A stretch of 35,454 bases of DNA, from the NCBI GenBank assembly GCA_947625495.1, contig CANQOQ010000015.1, positions 1-35,454 of the forward strand. The letters are read 5' to 3'. The stretch is from Candidatus Gastranaerophilales bacterium (lineage in GTDB: Bacteria; Cyanobacteriota; Vampirovibrionia; Gastranaerophilales; Gastranaerophilaceae). Every line of letters begins with the position of its first letter. The stretch's first letter is position 1. Shown here piece after piece: positions 16,053 to 23,400 of this stretch. The notes below the pieces were generated by a model. The model did not search any database. It saw only the letters and a program-made list of their open reading frames with translations, and was not told the DNA's origin. A program made the position numbers and the translations under genes.

Positions 16053-17090
16053 TTATTTACCTAAATATATCAAATTTTTATTACGTTGATTACATAAAAA
16101 TAAATAAATATTAAACAAAGGTTTAAATTCGATTAAAGAAGTCTTTTTAATATTTCTGTTTTTTAGAACATAAGAAAGGAAACTGTATATTAATAAATCT
16201 TTATCATATTTTTTAATTAATTTTTCAAAATAATCAACAAGCAGATATATATGAGGTGAGATAAATTTATTTTGAAGCTCTCTTGCATATAATACTTCAA
16301 TATCAAGAGCAATCTTTTTAACATTTAGTTTATTCATTAAATTAAAGAATTTATCAATCTCGTTAATATTATCATTAACTCCGGGAATAATTATATACTT
16401 GATAATAACGTTATCTGGGGTAGAAGAACTGTCTACATATTTTTTTATATTAGAACAAACAGTTTCAAAAGAATCAACACGTTTAATTTTTTTATATGTG
16501 TTTTTAGAAGCGGAATCAAGAGAAATAACAATTGTACCTTTATTTAAATTTAATGCTTTACTTACGGTATCACTGTATTTTATCCCATTGGAATGAATTC
16601 TGACCATTGTGCCGTTTTCAATAAACAGATCAACCAGTTCATCAAAATTAGGCATCAAAGTAGGTTCACCGCCCTGAAAAGTTGCTTCTCCTCCTGATTT
16701 ATAATAACCCTTTTCAATTAAATCCTTAATAACCGGATAAGTATTATATGAAGATTTTCTTGAATTATAATCAGAAGAACAATAAATACATTTGGCATTA
16801 CACATTCTAAAGTGTGAAAAATGGAATTCCGATATTTTTTTTTCATCGGTAAATTTAAAATCGTTAAGGTGATAACAACCTTCACATTCATAGATAGTAT
16901 TTTCTTTTTGTTTTTGGATGCGTTCTGATTTTTTAATAAAAAGTTGTTCCCAATCAATATACTCACCATTATAATTTTTGATTAAAACAGGTAATCCTCT
17001 GCCGTCATTGTGTGAAATACAGCAGTCACAAACTTTGTACAAATCAAAATTAATACCATATTGAAGAAAACTACAGCCTTGATTATTCAT
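16053..17090 (-). CDS. Radical SAM protein with a Cys-rich N-terminal domain
   Basis: The 345-residue enzyme has the 4Fe-4S/SAM motif CNAKCIYC (C97, C101, C104), the SAM-binding GGEPTL, and later strand motifs (IRIHSNG-like VRIHSNG, IVISLDS, YIIIPGVND). Before the core there is an unusual section with six cysteines (C6, C21, C23, C24, C69, C72), which could hold an auxiliary cluster. The C-terminus lacks the usual SPASM cysteines, so the extra cluster domain seems to be at the front. No precursor peptide or obvious substrate gene is adjacent. The start at 17090 is set by a TGGGGGC site 7 bases upstream. An upstream TTG at 17156 would read through the rpmA terminator. Expression probably depends on read-through from rplU-rpmA, as no promoter is visible. 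Confidence 0.85.
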   Translation of the reverse strand: MNNQGCSFLQYGINFDLYKVCDCCISHNDGRGLPVLIKNYNGEYIDWEQLFIKKSERIQKQKENTIYECEGCYHLNDFKFTDEKKISEFHFSHFRMCNAKCIYCSSDYNSRKSSYNTYPVIKDLIEKGYYKSGGEATFQGGEPTLMPNFDELVDLFIENGTMVRIHSNGIKYSDTVSKALNLNKGTIVISLDSASKNTYKKIKRVDSFETVCSNIKKYVDSSSTPDNVIIKYIIIPGVNDNINEIDKFFNLMNKLNVKKIALDIEVLYARELQNKFISPHIYLLVDYFEKLIKKYDKDLLIYSFLSYVLKNRNIKKTSLIEFKPLFNIYLFLCNQRNKNLIYLGK

Positions 17091-17114
17091 ATAACAGCCC
17101 CCAAGTACAAAAAA

Positions 17115-17148
17115 GAAAAAAGAACAACTAAAAAGCTGTTCTTTTTTC
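17115..17148 (-). terminator. Rho-independent terminator after rpmA
   Basis: A 15-base-pair stem with one mismatch (17115-17129 with 17134-17148) and a 4-base loop, with A-tracts before and T-tracts after on the minus strand (TTTTTTC then TTTTTT). It starts 15 bases after the rpmA stop and ends 25 bases before the radical SAM start, so it may act as a partial terminator that lowers expression of the downstream gene. Confidence 0.85.
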
Positions 17149-17162
17149 AAAATCAAAATAAA

Positions 17163-17417
17163 CTATTGAGCGTAGACACTAACTTGTTTTCTGTCACGTC
17201 TGTGGGGTTCAAATTTAACCACACCGTCAACTAAAGCAAAGAGAGTATAATCCTTGCCCATACCAACATTGTTACCGGGATGGAATTTAGTACCCTTTTG
17301 GCGAACAATAATATTGCCGACAGAAACAGACTCACCGCCGAATTTCTTAACGCCTAATCTCTTACTTTCGCTGTCGCGGCCGTTTTTACTTGACCCGACT
17401 CCTTTTTTATGTGCCAT
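17163..17417 (-). CDS. rpmA: 50S ribosomal protein L27
   Basis: L27 lies near the peptidyl transferase centre of the large subunit. The 84 residues begin [19 protein letters not shown] and end KQVSVYAQ, covering the full family length. The mature N-terminus is encoded directly. The short cleavable extension typical of Firmicutes is absent, arguing against that phylum. It lies 22 bases downstream of rplU, the usual gene order, and is followed at once by a strong terminator. GGAGAA precedes the ATG. Confidence 0.98.
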   Translation of the reverse strand: MAHKKGVGSSKNGRDSESKRLGVKKFGGESVSVGNIIVRQKGTKFHPGNNVGMGKDYTLFALVDGVVKFEPHRRDRKQVSVYAQ

Positions 17418-17439
17418 TTTAATATTCTCCTTAAATTAT

Positions 17440-17793
17440 TTATTCTTCGGTTGTATTTTCAACTGCTTCTGATTTTTTAGCAGTAGTTCTGATTTTATTA
17501 ATCATAACTCTTGTAAAATTTTGTCTGTGTCCTTGTTTTCTTCTGTAACCTTTTTTAGCTCTTTGTTTATAAACTAAAACTTTTTTTGTTTTGTCATTTT
17601 TAACAACAACACCTTCAACAGAAGCATTTTTAACATAAGGCTGCCCTATTTTTGATTTTTTACCGTTAACAAGCATAACGATATTTTCAAAAACGACTTT
17701 AGAATCTGCTTCATTATGAAGTAATTCAATATCAACGTAGCGGCCTTCCGAAACCTGATACTGTTTTCCGCCTGTTTCAATAATTGCGAACAT
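17440..17793 (-). CDS. rplU: 50S ribosomal protein L21
   Basis: L21 binds 23S rRNA in the large subunit. The 117 residues begin [17 protein letters not shown] and contain the conserved basic [17 protein letters not shown] near 80-96, followed by a short acidic tail rich in Glu (about 14 residues beyond the core). AAAGGA lies 7 bases before the ATG. The gene heads the rplU-rpmA unit and has a structured leader of about 86 bases with two hairpins, suggesting control at the RNA level. Confidence 0.98.
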   Translation of the reverse strand: MFAIIETGGKQYQVSEGRYVDIELLHNEADSKVVFENIVMLVNGKKSKIGQPYVKNASVEGVVVKNDKTKKVLVYKQRAKKGYRRKQGHRQNFTRVMINKIRTTAKKSEAVENTTEE

Positions 17794-17812
17794 TTTTTAT
17801 TCCTTTCATTTG

Positions 17813-17876
17813 AGGTATTTGCAGCATATAGCATTTAAAGCAAAATACCTATCTAAACACATGTACAATAGTACAT
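17813..17876 (-). promoter_or_regulatory. Structured L21 leader with two hairpins
   Basis: On the minus strand the predicted rplU leader holds a hairpin with ATGTAC/GTACAT arms and a 4-base loop (17861-17876). A second, longer stem pairs AGGTATTTTGC (17840-17850) with GCAAATACCT (17813-17822), 10 pairs with one bulged base and a 17-base loop, ending 12 bases before the AAAGGA site. In other bacteria L21 operons carry autoregulatory leaders, but I cannot align this one to the known L21 leader family by eye. The structure is seen; the function is inferred. Confidence 0.55.
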
Positions 17877-17885
17877 TATGAGTTA

Positions 17886-17914
17886 AGTTTACCCTGCACA
17901 AAAAGTAAAGTCAA
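17886..17914 (-). promoter_or_regulatory. rplU-rpmA promoter
   Basis: TTGACT (17909-17914) and TAAACT (17886-17891) are spaced by 17 bases on the minus strand, just beyond the rpsA stop. Transcription would start near 17879, directly before the first leader hairpin. The -10 matches consensus at four of six positions. Confidence 0.5.
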
Positions 17915-17941
17915 CAGCTTATACGAAATAATTTGAATTAA

Positions 17942-19000
17942 TTATTCTTCATTTTTAATACTTAAACTAATTCTTCTGTCATCAGGATTAAATTTAAGAA
18001 TAGTAGTAAGAATTTTATCACCGACTTTAAGAATAACATCTTTTTGATTTTGATATTCAATCAATTCATTGTTAGGTAAAAGCGCCTCAACACCCGGGCA
18101 TACTTCAACAAAAGCACCAAAATGTTTAATTCTGGTAACAATGCCTTCTACTTTATCACCGTCTTTAATTTTATCTTTTGCTTCAAGCCAAGGATCTTTT
18201 TCAAGATTTTTCAGACTCAAACTTATTCTTTGTTTATCTTGGTCAATAACAATAACTTCAACATTAATAACATCACCGACTTTTAAGATATCTGAAGGAT
18301 GGTCGACCCATCTCCAAGAGATTTGAGAAAGCGGTAATAAAGCATCAACACCGCCGATATCAATAAATGCACCGAAGTCAGTAATTCTAACCACTTCACC
18401 TTTAACAATCTGCCCGACTTCTATGGATTCAAACAAATCTTTTTTTGTTTCTTCTTTATCTTCGGAATAAACTTTTCTGTTTGATAGAATAAAATTACCC
18501 TGCTGAATATCCATAGTAAGGATTTTAAGTTCAAGTTTATCACCTATAGAAGCTTCACCTTGTTTCAATTTCAACTGGCTGGAAGGAACAAAACCTCTTA
18601 CACCTTTAACTTCAACAAGAACACCGCCTTTAACAATTGATACAATAACACCTTCAACTACGGCGTCTTCTGCTTTTAATTTTTCAAGTTCACGCCAGTT
18701 ATAAGCAAGAGCAACTTTTTTATAAGAGAGCATGAATCTTCCGTCTTCATCTTCTTCTCTGATTATAAGAAATTCATATTCCTGATTTTTTTTCAAAGTA
18801 TCTTCAAGCGAAACAGATTTATCAACAACAGCTTCTTTTGAGGGAACATAAGCAGATGTTTTAGCACCTATATCAACAATAACTCCAGTGGAGTCATAAG
18901 AACATACTATTCCTTTTACAAGATCTCCTTTTTGAAAACTATAATCATATTTATTGAGCAATGTCTCAAATTCAGCGTCCGTATACTTTTGTTCACTCAT
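17942..19000 (-). CDS. rpsA: Ribosomal protein S1-type RNA-binding protein with four S1 domains
   Basis: S1 helps the 30S subunit capture and unfold mRNA. The 352-residue protein has four S1 (OB-fold) repeats at about 24-95, 112-175, 193-262 and 278-348, seen from repeated patterns such as GDLVKGIVCSYDSTGVIVDI, GQIVKGEVVRITDFGAFIDI and GDKVEGIVTRIKHFGAFVEV. Each repeat ends in a RISLSLKN-like strand. Enterobacterial S1 has six repeats, while four-repeat versions occur in several other phyla. The start at 19000 is preferred because GGAG lies 8 bases before it; the ATG at 19024 has none. Good TTTACA/TACAAT boxes lie upstream. The gene stands between the rplU promoter and a non-coding stretch. 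Confidence 0.92.
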   Translation of the reverse strand: MSEQKYTDAEFETLLNKYDYSFQKGDLVKGIVCSYDSTGVIVDIGAKTSAYVPSKEAVVDKSVSLEDTLKKNQEYEFLIIREEDEDGRFMLSYKKVALAYNWRELEKLKAEDAVVEGVIVSIVKGGVLVEVKGVRGFVPSSQLKLKQGEASIGDKLELKILTMDIQQGNFILSNRKVYSEDKEETKKDLFESIEVGQIVKGEVVRITDFGAFIDIGGVDALLPLSQISWRWVDHPSDILKVGDVINVEVIVIDQDKQRISLSLKNLEKDPWLEAKDKIKDGDKVEGIVTRIKHFGAFVEVCPGVEALLPNNELIEYQNQKDVILKVGDKILTTILKFNPDDRRISLSIKNEE

Positions 19001-19042
19001 CTTTTTTACTCCGTAAACTATCATTAATTTTTTATAAAAAGT

Positions 19043-19071
19043 ATTGTACCTCTTAAACGCCTTTTTGTAAA
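19043..19071 (-). promoter_or_regulatory. rpsA promoter
   Basis: TTTACA (19066-19071) and TACAAT (19043-19048), each one base off consensus, are exactly 17 bases apart on the minus strand. They are 43 bases before the chosen rpsA start, giving a leader of about 36 bases. A clear match by eye. Confidence 0.7.
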
Positions 19072-19110
19072 TATTTTGAGATTTTAAATCTTAAAAAGAA
19101 TTATCATTAC

Positions 19111-19153
19111 TATGTTAGTCAGTCCTATAACAGATTTAAGCCTGACTAACATA
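19111..19153. repeat. 12-bp perfect inverted repeat in the rpsA / sigma-factor gap
   Basis: TATGTTAGTCAG (19111-19122) and CTGACTAACATA (19142-19153) are perfect complements with a 19-base loop. They lie in the 318-base region between rpsA and the RpoD-like sigma gene, upstream of the rpsA promoter. There is no immediate T-run on either strand, so it is not a standard intrinsic terminator. It could end the sigma transcript by another route or bind a regulator. Apart from this, the GC-rich segment at 19174-19327 and the rpsA promoter, I see nothing in this 318-base stretch. Confidence 0.6.
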
Positions 19154-19173
19154 ATAAATCACTTTGTATAATT

Positions 19174-19327
19174 ATATTTAATACAAAATTTAATCTAGTG
19201 TCGCACTCTACCACCGACTCCTCGTCGCTGTACGAGTGCTCACCTTTTCAATAACGTCACTCTCAAAATTTTACTCACACCACTTCGTGTCTTATCGTAA
19301 AATTTTGTTCGGACATATTTAATACAA
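19174..19327. repeat. GC-rich hairpin segment flanked by 13-bp direct repeats (MITE-like candidate)
   Basis: The 13-mer ATATTTAATACAA occurs at 19174-19186 and again at 19315-19327. Between them lie 128 bases that are clearly richer in GC than the flanks in their first half and carry three self-complementary elements: AGTG-TCG-CACT, CTCGT...ACGAG, and an 11-bp pair CAAAATTTTAC/GTAAAATTTTG enclosing a nested ACAC...GTGT. The second 13-mer contains the stop codon of the sigma gene. Identical flanks look like a target-site duplication from insertion of a small non-autonomous element at the gene's end. No terminal inverted repeats and no open frame were found. An interspersed repeat or a small RNA are alternatives. 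Confidence 0.5.
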
Positions 19328-20215
19328 GTAAGTATATCTTAAATTGAATGCACTATTATCTGTTTTAAGTTTATTAAGAGCTCTTGCTTCGGTTTGCCTG
19401 ATACATTCTTTTGTTACGCCATAAATTTTACCTATATCTTCCAGTGTTTGTTTTTGTCTGTCAAAAAGTCCAAAACGCATTATAATAACATTTTGTTCAC
19501 GGTCTTTAAGTTTATTAATCAAACCTAAAATATCTTTTTTCATAGATTCATATTCCAAATCATTTTGAAAAGATGATTTTTTATCTTCGATAATATCCGA
19601 TAATCTTACTTCGGAACCGTTATTAATTTCTATATCGGCATCAAGAGAAAGGGTTTGTTTATAAGCATTAAGGCAATTATTTATTCTGTCGTAATCAGTA
19701 TTCATTTTTTCTGCAATTTTCTCGGGATTAATATCAATACATCCTTGTTTTTCCAGTTCTGCTTTGATTTTTGAATATCTTGAAAGAGTTTCCTGAATAT
19801 AAACAGGAATTTTAAATGAATGCGATTGTTCTGAAATAGCTTTAAACATAGCCTGTTTAATCCACCAAGAGGCATAAGTTGAAAATCTGTATCCGAATTT
19901 CCAGTTAAATTTATCGACGGCCGCAATAAGTCCCAAATTACCTTCCTGAATCAAATCAATCATAGGAAGTTTGCTTGAGTGAATTACCTTTTTAGCAATA
20001 GTAATAACAAGTTTAAGATTTGCCTTTATTAATTTTTGTTTAGCTGCAATATTTCCCTCTTTAGCCAATCTTGCAGTTTCTTGTTCTTCTTCCAATGTAA
20101 GATTTTTGTATTTTGATATTTCTTTTATGTATGCATTTAAGTCTGCATCTGCAAATAAAGGATTGGAAACTACTTCTTTTTCCGTTTCCGATGAATAAAC
20201 ACATTTTAAAGCCAT
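19319..20215 (-). CDS. RpoD-like (group 2-type) sigma factor with altered region 2.4
   Basis: A sigma-70 factor of 298 residues with a short N-terminus, region 1.2 (LNAYIKEISKYKNLT), region 2 (DLIQEGNLGLIAAVDKF, then YRFSTYASWWIKQAMFKAI), region 3 and region 4.2 (TLEDIGKIYGVTKECIRQTEA). It lacks the large region 1.1 of primary sigma factors, suggesting a non-essential paralogue. In region 2.4 the usual QAITRAIADQ reads QAMFKAISEQ, so the Thr that helps read the -10 element is Phe. AGGAG lies 7 bases before the ATG. The leader is about 134 bases long with a 7-bp hairpin. Its stop lies inside one of the 13-bp direct repeats. It is divergent from the large helicase gene. Confidence 0.9.
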   Translation of the reverse strand: MALKCVYSSETEKEVVSNPLFADADLNAYIKEISKYKNLTLEEEQETARLAKEGNIAAKQKLIKANLKLVITIAKKVIHSSKLPMIDLIQEGNLGLIAAVDKFNWKFGYRFSTYASWWIKQAMFKAISEQSHSFKIPVYIQETLSRYSKIKAELEKQGCIDINPEKIAEKMNTDYDRINNCLNAYKQTLSLDADIEINNGSEVRLSDIIEDKKSSFQNDLEYESMKKDILGLINKLKDREQNVIIMRFGLFDRQKQTLEDIGKIYGVTKECIRQTEARALNKLKTDNSAFNLRYTYLY

Positions 20216-20272
20216 ATTAATACTCCTGATTTACTAAGTAATACACACAATTCCGCCAACGGCAGAGCAAAT

Positions 20273-20291
20273 AATGCCTATATGAGGCATT
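20273..20291 (-). promoter_or_regulatory. Hairpin in the sigma-factor 5' leader
   Basis: AATGCCT and AGGCATT form a 7-bp stem with a 5-base loop, about 58 bases before the start codon. It is followed toward the gene by a second small GC-rich foldback (CCG...CGG near 20253-20262). On the plus strand the first stem is followed by five T, but no plus-strand gene ends here, so a terminator role is unlikely. Possible post-transcriptional control; inferred. Confidence 0.35.
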
Positions 20292-20356
20292 TTTATATTA
20301 TGTTAAAAAGAGAACACTTATTTTTAAATAAATTTGTATATATTTTATATATCTTT

Positions 20357-20385
20357 AATATATCACTTTGTAATTTTTATTTCAA
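20357..20385 (-). promoter_or_regulatory. Promoter of the RpoD-like sigma gene
   Basis: TTGAAA (20380-20385) and TATATT (20357-20362) lie 17 bases apart on the minus strand, each one mismatch from consensus. The start of transcription would be near 20350. The left arm of the 11-bp inverted repeat begins 7 bases upstream of the -35 box. Confidence 0.55.
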
Positions 20386-20391
20386 TCCTTT

Positions 20392-20450
20392 TGTAAAGAC
20401 ATGTTAAGTTAAAATTCAAATACTAATGATTTTTGTAATATGTCTTTACA
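20392..20450. promoter_or_regulatory. Paired inverted sites between the sigma and helicase genes
   Basis: TGTAAAGACAT (20392-20402) and ATGTCTTTACA (20440-20450) are perfect 11-base complements 37 bases apart. One copy lies next to the sigma promoter and the other just upstream of the helicase promoter. The layout suits two binding sites for one regulator controlling both divergent genes, perhaps by looping. The arms could also pair as a hairpin if transcribed. Binding protein unknown. Confidence 0.5.
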
Positions 20451-20468
20451 TTATTATTCTAATAATAA

Positions 20469-20477
20469 TGATAAAAT
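20469..20477 (+). promoter_or_regulatory. Extended -10 promoter giving an apparently leaderless helicase mRNA
   Basis: TGATAAAAT is an extended -10 element whose last base is 6 bases before the helicase ATG. Transcription would start at or next to the A of the ATG, and no Shine-Dalgarno sequence is present. No well-placed -35 box was found. Confidence 0.45.
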
Positions 20478-20483
20478 AGTTTT

Positions 20484-23400
20484 ATGTTAGTTCAGGGAAG
20501 CATTAATTCACAAAAAGAAAAAATTCTTTTAAATAAATACAAAGAACTCATAAATTCGGGAGTTAATGCCGAAGAAATTTTAGTGCTTAAATTAAATCCT
20601 TATAAAAAAAATATATTTTATGAAAAATTAATTAAGGAAATTCCCGAAGATAAATTAAAAAATCACAAAATAATGACTCTGTACGGTTTAAGCTATAACA
20701 GCTTCTATGATAATAAAGAATACATAAAAAAATTAATAAAAACCGATGATGATAAAGAGATAAATTTATGCGGACTTGAGGTCTCCCAATATATATTTAA
20801 AAAAAGCATAAAAGAAGCTGATTTTTCCGACTACATATCAAAAGTAAATCTTCTTCACCAATTATTCAGAAGATATTCATTGATAGTACAGAATAATCTC
20901 AGTAATGAAGAAATAGTAAAACGTTCTTGCATATTAAAAGAATCGTTTTATAAAGATGCGCAAAAAGCAATTAATGATTATAAGGTTAAAACAATAGAAT
21001 ACAGAAGTTTCGATTATTTAAGACAACTTGCCATATTACCTTTAATTCAAAAGGATACCGATTACTTTAAAGGAATAAAATACTTAATGGCAGATGATGC
21101 GGATGAAATGCCTTATATATTATTTCAGTTTATATATAATCTTATTCCTCAGTTAAATGATTACATAATCATATACGATAAATACGGTTCAACCAGAAGC
21201 GGATACTTATGTGCATATAAGGGAGGAATTAATGAATTAAAAAAAAGATTCTCGCCGAAGGAAATAATTTTAAAAGACAATAGTCATTTTAAAAAAACAG
21301 CCCAAACATTATACGAAAATATAAAAGACGGCAAAAAAACCGATATATCAGAATTTAAATATATAAATACAACCAAACGATTGGAAATGGCAGATATTGT
21401 CATTGAGGATATTAAAAAACTGATAAGTTCGGGAGTAAAACCTGATAATATTGCTCTTATTACACCTGTTGCCGATGAGGTGCTTATTCAATATTTAACA
21501 AATAATAATTTTGGAATAAATTTTCAAGTTATTTCAGGTAATACAAAATTAGCGGAAATAAAAATAATAAAATATATTATTTCTCTGCTTAAAGTTGCAA
21601 ATTCAATAAAAATAAATGACTACGAATTAAAAAGTATACTTGTTGAATTTCTTAAGATACCTTATAGAAAATGTTTTAAGATAATAGAAAAGTATAAAAA
21701 AACAAATGAACTAATAAAATCAGAATTTGACAATGAAATATACAGTGAAAAGTATATAAAACTTTTGAGTATAATTAAATCTATAAATCCCGAAATACAC
21801 TCACTAACGGAACAAATTAAGATAATTCGCTCTAATTTATTGGAAATCGAAACAGAAGAAGAAATAAAGAAATATGATTTCTTCATAAAAGAAGCGCAAA
21901 GTTTTGAAACAGCATTTTCCTCTTCAAGTGAAAGCATAGTTAAGGATTTTATCAATCAAACGGAGAACAGTATAATAAGTGAAAACCCTGTAAATTCATT
22001 CTCATTAAAAGAAAACAGCGTTATATTAAGTTCAATTCAAAAATTATCCGATTATGAAATAAATACAGATTACCAAATGTGGCTTGATATATCTAATTGT
22101 GACTGGTTTAAACAAGACACGGGAACATTATATAATTCTTGGGTCTTTAATAAAGACTGGAATAAAAATACATATTCTGCAGAAGATTGTATTAAATTAA
22201 CAAGGGAAAAGACAGCTTCAACGGTTCGAAAATTAATATTATGTGCAAATAAAGAAATCAGATTTTACTCCAGTATATATGATAATTTCGGAAATGAGAA
22301 TTTTTCGGGGCTTTCTGATTATCTTGAAATAAGGAAACAAACAAAAAAAGAATATAACATAACTCCAAGGGAAGACCAAAAACCGGTATTGGAATATAAA
22401 GAAGGGAAAATGGCGGTAACGGCTGTTCCAGGGGCAGGTAAAACAACAATTTTACTTGCTTTAATAATAAAACTTCTAACATCCGGCGTAAATCCAAATA
22501 ATATATTCGTTTTAACCTATATGGAATCTGCCGCAAAAAACTTTAAAGATAAAATAAAGCAATATTTTGATGAATCAAATGTAATGCCAAATATTTCAAC
22601 AATCCACGGACTGGCTCTCAGAATTATTAAAGAGAACGGAAATTATATTAAAATTGGACTTGATGAAGATTTTGACATCTGTGACGACATTATTAAAGAA
22701 AAAATTATAAAAGAAATTTTCTATAAATTAAAAATTTCGGATGAAAAATATGAAAATTACTTAAAAAGCATTTCTATTGTTAAATTAAGCGGATTAAATA
22801 AGGAATTCAAATCAAAATACTCTGATATACAAGAGTTTTATAATTTTCTCAAATTATACAATCAAACACTAAAGCAAAAAAATTTAATAGACTATGATGA
22901 TATGCTTAAATATTCCGTTTTGATATTAAAGACAGATAAAGAAACAAGAGAATACTATCAAAATCTGTGTAAATATATAATTGAAGATGAAGCTCAAGAT
23001 TCAACGGATATTCAACAGTCATTAATCAATATTCTTTCACAAAAGCATAAAAATATAGTAAGGTGCGGAGATATAAACCAATCTATAACTTCTACTTTCA
23101 CAAATTCTAATATAGAAAGCTTTAGAAAATTTATAAATGAAAATAAAAAAGTAGAGATGATCTCATCTCAAAGATGTGCAAAGCCTATTTACGAGCTTGC
23201 AAATAAAATGATTAAAGCGGCACAGACAAATGAAAATACAAAAAACGCTTTTTATGATATATCCGTAAAAGGAACACCAAATAATCCAAAAGATACTAAA
23301 GAGCCTGAGTATATTGTTTTTGATAGTGAAAAAGAAGAAAAGACTTTTATTTTAAATAAGATTAAAGAAATAAAGAAAAATACCCCCTGCTCTTCAATCG

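Noticed and set aside
17091-17156. Extra 22 residues at the start of the radical SAM protein, from a TTG at 17156
   Set aside because: This stretch is the rpmA terminator itself, gives a poly-Phe peptide, and a good ribosome binding site precedes the ATG at 17090.
19196-19266. tRNA or other standard RNA gene in the GC-rich segment
   Set aside because: The hairpins do not form a cloverleaf, and there is no T-loop or acceptor pairing. It is kept only as an unexplained structured repeat.
20273-20296. Plus-strand intrinsic terminator (7-bp stem followed by five T)
   Set aside because: No plus-strand gene ends before it; on the minus strand, where it would be transcribed, no T-run follows.
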